From an uncultured Chryseobacterium sp. (GTDB lineage: Bacteria; Bacteroidota; Bacteroidia; Flavobacteriales; Weeksellaceae): a DNA stretch of 64,000 bases. Made by a program: the position numbers and the translations under genes. This document shows, in pieces, positions 8,593 to 15,009 of this stretch (position 1 is its first letter; every line of letters starts with the position of its first letter). The notes below the pieces were generated by a model, which had not been told where the DNA came from, ran no database searches, and saw only the letters and a list, made by a program, of their open reading frames with translations. The DNA lies in NCBI GenBank assembly GCA_913778275.1, contig CAJYWN010000008.1, positions 1 through 64,000 on the forward strand, read 5' to 3'.

Positions 8593-9368
8593 TGTCAATT
8601 TTTTCAGATAACATCAGGTTTTTAAGAGTTAAAAAGGGATTATCCCAACAAAATTTCGCAGATGATATTCTTATCATAAGCAGAGATCGTTATTCTAAAT
8701 ATGAAAGCGGACGTTCAGAAGCACCATATGAAGTTTTAATTAAAATTTCAAAATATTTCAATGTAAGTATTGATTTGCTTCTTACTGTTGATATCCGAAA
8801 ATATCCTATGGAAGAGATCCTGAAACTTCCGGATAACAGGATTGTCTTGCCGGTTGTCGTTGACAAACTGGGCAACAACAGTATTGAGATCGTTCCGCAA
8901 AAGGCTTCTATGGGATACTTAACGGGGTACAGCGATCCGGAATACATTGAAAGTTTACAAAGGATTTCTTTTCCATTTTTAACGAACGGAAAATATCGTG
9001 CATTTCCGGCAAAAGGAGATTCCATGCCTCCCTTTAAAGACGGATCTTATATCATCGGAAAATATATTGAGAATATTGAGGAGCTGAAACCCAATAAAAG
9101 TTATGTTTTTGTAACCTTGAATGATGGTATTTCTTATAAAAGATTGAAAGCCAAAAAGGAAAAATTCATCACTGTAGCTGCAGATAATTCGTTTTATCAG
9201 CCATATGACATTCCTTTGGGAGAAATTGTGGAAATATGGCAGTATGCTTCAGGAATTTTCCCGGAAGATTTTGAACCGGATCATTTGGAGAATTATAGTT
9301 TAAAAGATATGTTCCTGGAATTGCGAAAGGATATTGAAGAGTTAAATCACAGACTTCCTAAAAATTAG
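8592..9368 (+). CDS. XRE-family regulator with S24 (LexA/CI-like) peptidase domain
   Basis: 258 residues from the ATG at 8592. A TTG 21 nt upstream is in frame but lies inside the promoter. The N-terminal helix-turn-helix is at ~5-62, followed by a linker and an S24 domain with the nucleophile Ser144 (KGDSM) and general base Lys183 (SYKRLK), 39 residues apart as in LexA-type autoproteases. The linker has KASMGYLTGY where related proteins usually carry Ala-Gly; here the bond would be Met107-Gly108. Likely a damage-responsive repressor of itself and of the divergent polymerase cassette. It substitutes functionally for LexA in this locus, by inference. A C-terminal extension after ~245 is helical. 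Confidence 0.85.
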   Translation: MSIFSDNIRFLRVKKGLSQQNFADDILIISRDRYSKYESGRSEAPYEVLIKISKYFNVSIDLLLTVDIRKYPMEEILKLPDNRIVLPVVVDKLGNNSIEIVPQKASMGYLTGYSDPEYIESLQRISFPFLTNGKYRAFPAKGDSMPPFKDGSYIIGKYIENIEELKPNKSYVFVTLNDGISYKRLKAKKEKFITVAADNSFYQPYDIPLGEIVEIWQYASGIFPEDFEPDHLENYSLKDMFLELRKDIEELNHRLPKN

Positions 9369-9426
9369 TTTCATTCCCATTCTTTTATATCAATATTGGC
9401 AATATGACCTCAAAAACAAACGCAGA

Positions 9427-9516
9427 GGATATCGTATCCGAGCGAGGTTTCTTTTAAAATATTACTGAGTTCATTGAGCCGGAGATTCATATCTTAAAGG
9501 AAACAGATTCCGGCTC
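9427..9516 (+). other. Structured intergenic stretch with two hairpins
   Basis: Between the S24 gene and the M15 gene there are two hairpins: GGATA-TCG-TATCC (9427-9439), followed by GAGCGAGG, and an 8-bp stem GAGCCGGA / TCCGGCTC (9476-9483 with 9509-9516). Neither has a clear T run. No ORF is visible. The AGCGAG after the first hairpin recalls the right flank of elements A and D, but the match is too short to assign. Confidence 0.4.
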
Positions 9517-9569
9517 TCTCCACTGTTAAAATTAATTATTATATACGGTTATTTAAATTTATTCTAACA

Positions 9570-9603
9570 CGTCAAGTTCTGTCGTTATATACCCATAATT
9601 TTG
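9570..9603 (+). promoter_or_regulatory. Operator-promoter 1 of the WYL-linked regulon (M15 gene)
   Basis: The operator CGTCAAGTTCTGTCG (9570-9584) is followed by exactly 11 bp and then the -7 box TAATTTTG (9596-9603), 26 bp before the M15 ATG. The same operator, spacing and box recur at 10161, 11422 and 11851. No usual -33 element is present; the palindrome occupies that position. Confidence 0.75.
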
Positions 9604-9628
9604 CTTTCAAAACGCTAAATTTATTAAT

Positions 9629-10129
9629 ATGGATAAAGTAACAGTACAAAGAATTGAAAAGCTCCACCCGCTGGTACGGGAAGAGGTAAAACAGATTATT
9701 AAAGATTGTGATGAAGCTTTAAGCGGAAGAGCAAAAGTAAGAATCACGCAAGGCTTGAGAAGCTTTGAAGAGCAGGAAAGGCTGTATGCAATCGGGAGAA
9801 TTACTTCAGGAAAAAAAGTAACCAATGCCAAAGCTGGCCAAAGCATTCACAATTACGGACTGGCTGTTGATATATGCATGATGATCGACGGAAAAACCGC
9901 CAGCTGGGATACCGTAAAAGACTGGGATAATGACCAGGTTGCAGACTGGTACGAGTGTGTGAAAATTTTCGCCAGATACGGCTGGGACTGGGGCGGCAAC
10001 TGGAAAACCTTCAAAGATCTTCCTCATTTTGAGAAGAAAGAAATTATTACAGAGAAAGGAGCCGTAAAAACAAGCTGGCGTAAGCTGATCAAAATGAAGC
10101 GGGACAAAGAAAATTATGTAGTATTTTAA
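9629..10129 (+). CDS. M15 peptidase, endolysin-like L-Ala-D-Glu/D-Ala endopeptidase
   Basis: A 166-residue zinc peptidase of the VanY/CwlK type, which cuts the stem peptide of peptidoglycan. The zinc motif SIHNYGLAVD (~71-80) and the second His in LPHFE (~130) are in place, with RSFEEQERLY upstream as in phage-type endolysins. There is no signal peptide, so the product should be cytoplasmic and reach the wall only after membrane damage or with help, as phage endolysins do. It has its own operator-promoter, shared in design with the patatin, acidic ORF and WYL genes. The alternative is a domesticated prophage lysin, but no phage genes are nearby. Confidence 0.88.
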   Translation: MDKVTVQRIEKLHPLVREEVKQIIKDCDEALSGRAKVRITQGLRSFEEQERLYAIGRITSGKKVTNAKAGQSIHNYGLAVDICMMIDGKTASWDTVKDWDNDQVADWYECVKIFARYGWDWGGNWKTFKDLPHFEKKEIITEKGAVKTSWRKLIKMKRDKENYVVF

Positions 10130-10160
10130 TTCCCTTTTATTTGAAAAATTATTTTAAATA

Positions 10161-10194
10161 CGACAAGTTCTGTCGCTTTCCCGTTCTACTTTTG
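10161..10194 (+). promoter_or_regulatory. Operator-promoter 2 of the WYL-linked regulon (patatin gene)
   Basis: A perfect-armed operator CGACAAGTTCTGTCG (10161-10175), an 11-bp spacer, then TACTTTTG (10187-10194). Transcription should start near 10200, giving a leader of about 110 nt before the patatin ATG. Confidence 0.75.
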
Positions 10195-10229
10195 CTTTAG
10201 AGAAACACCAAAGCAATCTCTATATAAAT

Positions 10230-10267
10230 AAAACCAATAGCCATTTCTTCGGAAATCTATTGGTTTT
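10230..10267 (+). terminator. Leader hairpin with UUCG tetraloop before the patatin gene
   Basis: The stem AAAACCAATAG / CTATTGGTTTT (10230-10240 with 10257-10267) is capped, after a CC bulge, by ATTTC-TTCG-GAAAT, i.e. a C(UUCG)G tetraloop. The 3' arm ends in TTTT. It lies between promoter 2 and the coding start, so it could attenuate transcription, stabilise the mRNA or end a ~70-nt leader RNA. The U tract is short, so terminator strength is uncertain. Confidence 0.6.
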
Positions 10268-10311
10268 ACTTGTCTTTGATTGCAGGGTTTCTCAAAAAAA
10301 GCAAAAAACAA

Positions 10312-11349
10312 ATGAAAAAGACAACCATTCTTTCTTTGGACGGGGGCGGAATCAGGGGAATTATCACCTGCATTATTCTGCGTTACATAGAAGAACAGCT
10401 GCAGATTTATGATAAGCCGGGAGCCAAGCTCGGTGATTATTTTGATTTTGTTGCCGGAAGCAGTACAGGCGGTCTGATTGCATCTATTATTCTATGTCCC
10501 GATGAACACCGAAAAGCAAAATATTCCATCCGCAAAGGACTGGAGCTTTATGCTGAAAAAGGTGGCGACATATTTCAGGTTTCTTTTTGGGAAAGGCTGA
10601 TTAATCCTTTTGGATTGATTAACGAAAAAATATCTCAACAGGCACTTGAAAAAAATCTGAATGACTTTTTTGGAAATTTAGAATTAAAGGAATTGATAAA
10701 ACCATGTTTAATAACCAGCTACGATATCGAAAACAGAAGAGCGAAACTGTTTAATTCCTGGAAGGCCAGGCTTCATACAGATAATTTTTACGTAAGAGAT
10801 GTCTGCAGGGCCACTTCAGCGGCGCCCACTTATTTTTCACCGGTTCAGATCAAATCGATGTACGGACAGATTTTCAGCCTGATTGACGGCGGGATGTTTG
10901 CGAATAACCCATCACTCTGCGCTTATGCGGAAGCCCGAAAAATACCTTTCGCAGAAGTTTTAAAAAATCAGCAGAAAATCAGCTATCCATCGGTGAATGA
11001 CATGATCATCATTTCCATCGGAACAGGCATTGAATCAAGGTCATATTCTTTCCGAAAACTGGTAAAAGCCGGAAAAATAAGCTGGGTGAATCCTATTATT
11101 GATATTTTAATGTCAGCCAATGCAGAAACAGTAGATTATCAGCTTTGCCAGATGTTTAATATCCCGGAACAGCAAAATCAGAAAAATTATTACCGTCTTA
11201 ACCCTTCTCTGAAAAACGCCTCTCCGGCAATGGACAATGTAAGAAGATCCAATATTGAGAATCTCATCCAGGCCGGGTTATGCTATATTGATGATAATCG
11301 GGATATGCTCAATCAGATTGTTAAAACATTAATCAAAAATAAGATATAA
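10312..11349 (+). CDS. Patatin-like phospholipase
   Basis: 345 residues from the ATG at 10312. A TTG at 10270 is in frame but lies just beyond the leader hairpin, and MKKTTILSLDGGGIRG is the usual patatin start. It carries the oxyanion motif GGGIRG (11-16), the nucleophile elbow GSSTG with Ser51, and the catalytic DGG with Asp192, so the Ser-Asp dyad is complete. The family hydrolyses acyl esters of phospholipids; the bacterial members closest in layout include CapV-type membrane-degrading defence effectors. No nucleotide cyclase is nearby, so a CBASS assignment is not supported. Transcribed alone from a promoter carrying the WYL-linked operator. Confidence 0.9.
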   Translation: MKKTTILSLDGGGIRGIITCIILRYIEEQLQIYDKPGAKLGDYFDFVAGSSTGGLIASIILCPDEHRKAKYSIRKGLELYAEKGGDIFQVSFWERLINPFGLINEKISQQALEKNLNDFFGNLELKELIKPCLITSYDIENRRAKLFNSWKARLHTDNFYVRDVCRATSAAPTYFSPVQIKSMYGQIFSLIDGGMFANNPSLCAYAEARKIPFAEVLKNQQKISYPSVNDMIIISIGTGIESRSYSFRKLVKAGKISWVNPIIDILMSANAETVDYQLCQMFNIPEQQNQKNYYRLNPSLKNASPAMDNVRRSNIENLIQAGLCYIDDNRDMLNQIVKTLIKNKI

Positions 11350-11421
11350 GCTTTTTGACTTATAAATACAGAAAATAAGCTATTTACCTTATATCAATTA
11401 TTCAAAAAAAAATTTTACACA

Positions 11422-11455
11422 CGTCATGTTTTGTCGTAACGGCAGAATATCTTTG
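11422..11455 (+). promoter_or_regulatory. Operator-promoter 3 of the WYL-linked regulon (acidic ORF)
   Basis: The operator CGTCATGTTTTGTCG (11422-11436), an 11-bp spacer, then TATCTTTG (11448-11455). The next coding starts are a 19-codon ORF at 11478 and the 57-codon acidic ORF at 11548. Confidence 0.75.
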
Positions 11456-11477
11456 AATCAGAATTAAAACAATAACC

Positions 11478-11537
11478 ATGAAACTCAAATATTACAATTA
11501 TATCATTTTGTTAGCAAAACCTATAACCAATTTTTGA
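11478..11537 (+). CDS. Possible 19-residue leader peptide
   Basis: ATG to TGA encodes MKLKYYNYIILLAKPITNF, with basic residues and a short hydrophobic stretch. It is the first start codon after promoter 3 and ends 10 nt before the acidic ORF. It could be a leader peptide or a small membrane peptide, or chance; nothing else supports it. Confidence 0.25.
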   Translation: MKLKYYNYIILLAKPITNF

Positions 11538-11547
11538 CATCTATACT

Positions 11548-11721
11548 ATGGAAACACCAAATCACCATTCTGATATTGCTTTAGATGAAACTCTTTATAT
11601 CACAGACTGGGGTGATATTGGGAATATAGAAACCGATTATGAAAATTACCTGGATGATATCGAAGCGTTTTTCAGGGATGAATTTGAGAATGACATTCCC
11701 GAAGATGAAACTATAAACTAA
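11548..11721 (+). CDS. Small, highly acidic protein (57 aa), unknown function
   Basis: A 57-residue ORF with 19 Asp/Glu, one Arg and no Lys; it contains YITDWGDIGNIE and ends FENDIPEDETIN. It is supported as a real gene by its own promoter with the shared operator, a terminator 28 nt after the stop, and a regular codon pattern. No family is recognised. Charge and size recall DNA-mimic or antitoxin-like proteins, and an anti-regulator role toward the neighbouring WYL protein is possible; this is speculation from composition and context. Confidence 0.6.
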   Translation: METPNHHSDIALDETLYITDWGDIGNIETDYENYLDDIEAFFRDEFENDIPEDETIN

Positions 11722-11748
11722 CTAACCTTTCACATAAATATTCATAAT

Positions 11749-11780
11749 ACTCTGCGGTTGTTAATGCCGCGGAGTTTTTT
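11749..11780 (+). terminator. Terminator after the acidic ORF
   Basis: The stem CTCTGCGG / CCGCGGAG (one T-G wobble) is followed by TTTTTT. This closes a short transcription unit 11455-11780. Confidence 0.8.
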
Positions 11781-11850
11781 AATTATCAAAAAATTATCAA
11801 AACAGTTCGGCAGACGGTTATATTGAAAACTTATCCACAAAAATAAAATA

Positions 11851-11884
11851 CGACACGTTTTGTCGCATTAAGCTTCTATATTTG
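11851..11884 (+). promoter_or_regulatory. Operator-promoter 4 of the WYL-linked regulon (WYL gene itself)
   Basis: The operator CGACACGTTTTGTCG (11851-11865), an 11-bp spacer, then TATATTTG (11877-11884), 81 bp before the WYL regulator ATG. This implies autoregulation. A single DnaA-box-like TTATCCACA lies at 11831-11839. Confidence 0.75.
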
Positions 11885-11965
11885 TCTTACTAAAATGAAA
11901 CTGTGAAACGGTTGCGTTTCATTGGAAATTAATAACTGCAGAAAACTTCTCATAAATAGATCCGA

Positions 11966-12886
11966 ATGAAAAAAGATTTTTACCTGACAAGATACGCCTT
12001 GATAATCAAAAGATTAGAAAGCTCTCCGGCTACATATCCGCAGCTGGAAGATTATCTGCTCAACTCTTTTGAATTTCAGGACGCAGGCATTAAAAGCTAT
12101 TCGATCCGAACTTTACAGCGTGATATCCGGGAAATCTCTGATTTGTTCAATCTGTCTATCCACAACAAAAAGAAAGGAGATAATCGCTATTATATTGAGA
12201 GCCGCCCGATTATGGAAGTGGATGAGTACAATCAGAAACTGCTAGAATCTTTTCAGGTAAGCAACGCCCTGAATCTTCATCCCGACTTCTCAGATTTTAT
12301 CTTTTTTGAAAGCCGAAAGCCTACCGGAGTAGAACATTTTTACGATCTTTTTTTTGCCATCAGGAATAAAAGAATCGTTTCTTTCGAACATTATAATTAT
12401 AAAAACAAACTGATGACTTCAAGAAAGGTACACCCTTTAGCCTTAAAAGAATCAAAAGACAGGTGGTACCTTATTGCCATTGACACCAAGGATAAAATGC
12501 TGAAATCATTTGGACTGGACCGAATTAATTATCTTGATGTAAGTGACAGGCAATTTAAAGAAAAATATAAGTATAATTTCAGGGAACATTTTAAAAATGC
12601 CTTCGGTGTCATGAATCTTACCGCGCAAAACCCTCAGAAAATCGTTTTGAAATGCAGCAGGCATCAGGGAGAATATATTAAAAGTTTTCCGCTTCACCAG
12701 TCGCAGAAAGAAATAAAGGAAACACGGGAAGAAATCTATTTTGAGTTTTTTCTGCATCCTACTTACGATTTTATGCAGGAAATTTTATCATACGGAAAGG
12801 AAGTTCAGGTATTGGAACCGAAAGTTTTAGTTGACGAAATACGCAGACATCTGCAGGAGTCGCTGAACAGCTACCTGAAAGACTGA
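11966..12886 (+). CDS. WYL-domain transcriptional regulator
   Basis: A 306-residue YafY-type regulator. An N-terminal winged helix-turn-helix (~1-75, with the recognition-helix motif TLQRDIREI at ~49-57) is followed by a WYL domain (Trp167-Tyr-Leu169 in DRWYLIAID) and a C-terminal WCX region (~230-300). WYL domains sense nucleic acid or nucleotide ligands; relatives include PafBC (mycobacterial DNA-damage activator), BrxR and CapW (defence-locus regulators). Its own promoter carries the same palindrome as the three upstream genes, so it is the natural candidate for the protein that reads these sites. Which sign of control it exerts is not shown; the fixed operator spacing leans toward activation. 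Confidence 0.9.
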   Translation: MKKDFYLTRYALIIKRLESSPATYPQLEDYLLNSFEFQDAGIKSYSIRTLQRDIREISDLFNLSIHNKKKGDNRYYIESRPIMEVDEYNQKLLESFQVSNALNLHPDFSDFIFFESRKPTGVEHFYDLFFAIRNKRIVSFEHYNYKNKLMTSRKVHPLALKESKDRWYLIAIDTKDKMLKSFGLDRINYLDVSDRQFKEKYKYNFREHFKNAFGVMNLTAQNPQKIVLKCSRHQGEYIKSFPLHQSQKEIKETREEIYFEFFLHPTYDFMQEILSYGKEVQVLEPKVLVDEIRRHLQESLNSYLKD

Positions 12887-12930
12887 GCATGTAAAGGATT
12901 TTTTGATTACATTTACATAAATATATCAAA

Positions 12931-13563
12931 GTGAAATTCCTGTTTATATACCTTTTTTGTCTTATTTCTTCCTTATGCTTTTCTCAGCAGACAGAAGATT
13001 TCAGGCTTGTTAAGCAATATTACAACCAGCACCGATCTATGCTGGGCCAGGAATTCAGGAAAAAATTTGAGGCCGAAACAGACAATTTCCATAAAGCTTC
13101 CATAAGAAATGATTATCTGCTTTTCATGCAGAAAATGGACAGCGTAGAAAATGTGGCGCTGACTGCCGTTTTGTTAAAAACAAAAAACCTGGAAGATCTT
13201 GGAAGATTACGCATCATTAAAACAAATACCATTCCCGAAGCTCCTGTGGCACCGACGGTGGCTACCGACAAGGCAGCAGATTATCCGGGGGGCATCAATG
13301 AACTCAGGAAAGAAGTAGCCGGCCTTTTTTATATGGGAGGCGTACATTCCGAAACCAAAACCGTCAAAACAAATGTCGCTTTCATCGTGGAAAGAGACGG
13401 TACGATAACCCATGTTGAAGCGCAGGGAGACAATTTCACCTTCAACAGGCAGGCAGAAATTGCATTATATTCTCTATCTCAGAAATTTTCCCCGGCCGTC
13501 GTCAAGGGTAATCCGGTGCGATACCGTTTCCGGCTTCCTTTAACTATGAATCTTGAAGAATAA
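12931..13563 (+). CDS. Secreted protein with TonB C-terminal-like domain
   Basis: 210 residues with a signal peptide (~1-18, ending SLCFSQ) and a C-terminal TonB-C-like fold (~130-205: VAFIVERDGTITHVEAQG, then ALYSLSQKFSPAVVKGNPVRYRFRLPL). There is no N-terminal TonB membrane anchor, so it probably does not transduce energy itself. GTG at 12931 is the only start giving an intact signal peptide. It ends 2 nt before tadA and may be co-transcribed with it. Function unknown. Confidence 0.75.
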   Translation: MKFLFIYLFCLISSLCFSQQTEDFRLVKQYYNQHRSMLGQEFRKKFEAETDNFHKASIRNDYLLFMQKMDSVENVALTAVLLKTKNLEDLGRLRIIKTNTIPEAPVAPTVATDKAADYPGGINELRKEVAGLFYMGGVHSETKTVKTNVAFIVERDGTITHVEAQGDNFTFNRQAEIALYSLSQKFSPAVVKGNPVRYRFRLPLTMNLEE

Positions 13564-13565
13564 AA

Positions 13566-13997
13566 ATGTTTACCGACGAATATTTTATGAAAATGGCGCT
13601 CAATGAGGCGCAGCTTGCTCTTGAAAAAGATGAGGTCCCTATTGGCTGTGTAGTGGTTTCCAATAACCGGATTATTGCCAGAGCCCACAATCTCACTGAA
13701 ACATTAAATGATGTGACGGCCCATGCCGAAATGCAGGCCATCACCTCTGCCGCAAATTTTCTTGGCGGGAAATACCTTAAAAACTGCACATTGTATGTAA
13801 CGCTGGAACCCTGCGTGATGTGTTCCGGGGCACTTTCCTGGGCACAGGTTTCGAAGGTGGTTATTGGCGCTAGAGATGAACAGCGGGGGTTTATCAACAA
13901 ACATCTTTCCCTTCATCCCAAAACGGAAATCGTAACCGGAATTATGGAAAATGAGTGTTCTTCCATCGTTAAAGAATTTTTTAAGGCTAAGAGATGA
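13566..13997 (+). CDS. tadA: tRNA-specific adenosine deaminase
   Basis: A 143-residue zinc deaminase converting adenosine to inosine at the wobble position of tRNA-Arg(ACG). It has the catalytic HAE motif (His53-Ala-Glu55, in HAEMQAI) and the zinc ligands PCVMC (Cys83, Cys86), at the usual spacing. Length and N-terminus (FMKMALNEAQLALEKDEVPIGCVV) match TadA. It follows the TonB-C-like gene by 2 nt. Confidence 0.95.
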   Translation: MFTDEYFMKMALNEAQLALEKDEVPIGCVVVSNNRIIARAHNLTETLNDVTAHAEMQAITSAANFLGGKYLKNCTLYVTLEPCVMCSGALSWAQVSKVVIGARDEQRGFINKHLSLHPKTEIVTGIMENECSSIVKEFFKAKR

Positions 13998-14088
13998 TTA
14001 AAGGTTGAGGTTTAAAGCTAAGAGCGTTGAGTTTAACAAAAATTTATATGTGAAATTATTAAATCTCAGTCTGAATCTCAACCTCACT

Positions 14089-14847
14089 TTACAAATCTTT
14101 TCCCAGAAAGTACAGCCCTTTCAGTGTATGGAGGCGGTCCATCACATGGATTTTATCTGTTAAAGGTTTGTACACATGAGATACACCACCTGTCGCTACT
14201 ACAAAGCAGTTATCTTCAACTTCATCGTTAATTCTGTCTACGAAACCTTCTACCATTCCTAAAAATCCGTACACCATCCCGCTCTGCATACAGGTAACAG
14301 TATCCAATCCTAAAACGGTTTTTGGTTTTACCAGTTCTATTTCCGGAAGCTGGGCTGTCTGGCTGATCAGGGAATTTAATGCCGTAACGATTCCCGGAGC
14401 GATGATCACGCCTAATGTTTCGCCGTTTTCTGCCACGCAGCTCGCCGTAAGAGCTGTTCCGAAATCCAGGATTATTTTTTTCCGGTCCGGATACATATTA
14501 TGTGCTGCAACAAGATTAGCATAAATATCGGTTCCCATCTGTTTGGATTTCGCCTGAACTCCGGAAGGTGTATTTCGGTCCACAATTACAGGATTGACCC
14601 CATGAATCTTCCTGATGGCTGCGCTCATTACTTTTGTGAGCTGTGGCACTACGGAACCCATAATTATTTTATCAATTTCTTTTGGCTGAATTTTATAGGT
14701 CTGGTACAGCATAAGAATCTGAACATAAAGCTCATCTGCCGTTCTGTAAGGCTTGGTATTGATTACCCATGAAATATCACAGTTATCCTCATTGAAAAGG
14801 CCGAACCGGATATTGCTGTTTCCTACATTGATTACAATTGAATTCAT
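14089..14847 (-). CDS. coaX: Type III pantothenate kinase
   Basis: A 252-residue ASKHA-fold kinase phosphorylating pantothenate, the first step of CoA synthesis. It has ILDFGTALTASCV (second Asp motif), APGIVTALNSLISQTAQLPEI and VVATGGVS (ATP-binding Gly motif). The first motif reads INVGNSN: Asn7 replaces the Asp of the usual DxGNT. The remainder of the fold looks intact. CoaBC, two steps on in the same pathway, is encoded at 41.4 kb. Monocistronic. Confidence 0.9.
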   Translation of the reverse strand: MNSIVINVGNSNIRFGLFNEDNCDISWVINTKPYRTADELYVQILMLYQTYKIQPKEIDKIIMGSVVPQLTKVMSAAIRKIHGVNPVIVDRNTPSGVQAKSKQMGTDIYANLVAAHNMYPDRKKIILDFGTALTASCVAENGETLGVIIAPGIVTALNSLISQTAQLPEIELVKPKTVLGLDTVTCMQSGMVYGFLGMVEGFVDRINDEVEDNCFVVATGGVSHVYKPLTDKIHVMDRLHTLKGLYFLGKDL

Positions 14848-14958
14848 TTATTTACTGTAATGGAATCTCTGATTATTTAAGGCCTTAAATTTAATAATTT
14901 TATATCAGCCTGCTTTATAATCTCCTTAATAAGTTTATCCTGTAACAACAGTTCCATA

Positions 14959-14992
14959 AAAATCCCCAAAGAAATATTTCTCCGGGGATTTT
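14959..14992 (-). terminator. Terminator after the M1 peptidase gene
   Basis: AAAATCCCC pairs with GGGGATTTT, with an inner GAAA-TA-TTTC hairpin; A and T runs flank both sides. It lies between the M1 gene stop and coaX, both on the minus strand. Confidence 0.7.
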
Positions 14993-15009
14993 TTATCGAT
15001 GTCATTAAA

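Noticed and set aside
9570..10129. Remnant prophage lysis cassette
   Set aside because: No holin, spanin, tail or integrase gene nearby, and the M15 gene shares a dedicated operator with non-phage genes.
10312..11349. Patatin as a CBASS CapV effector
   Set aside because: No CD-NTase or other CBASS gene lies within several kb; only the enzyme family is supported.
11831..11839. DnaA box TTATCCACA as a replication origin
   Set aside because: A single box without a cluster, AT-rich unwinding repeats, dnaA or dnaN; not an origin.
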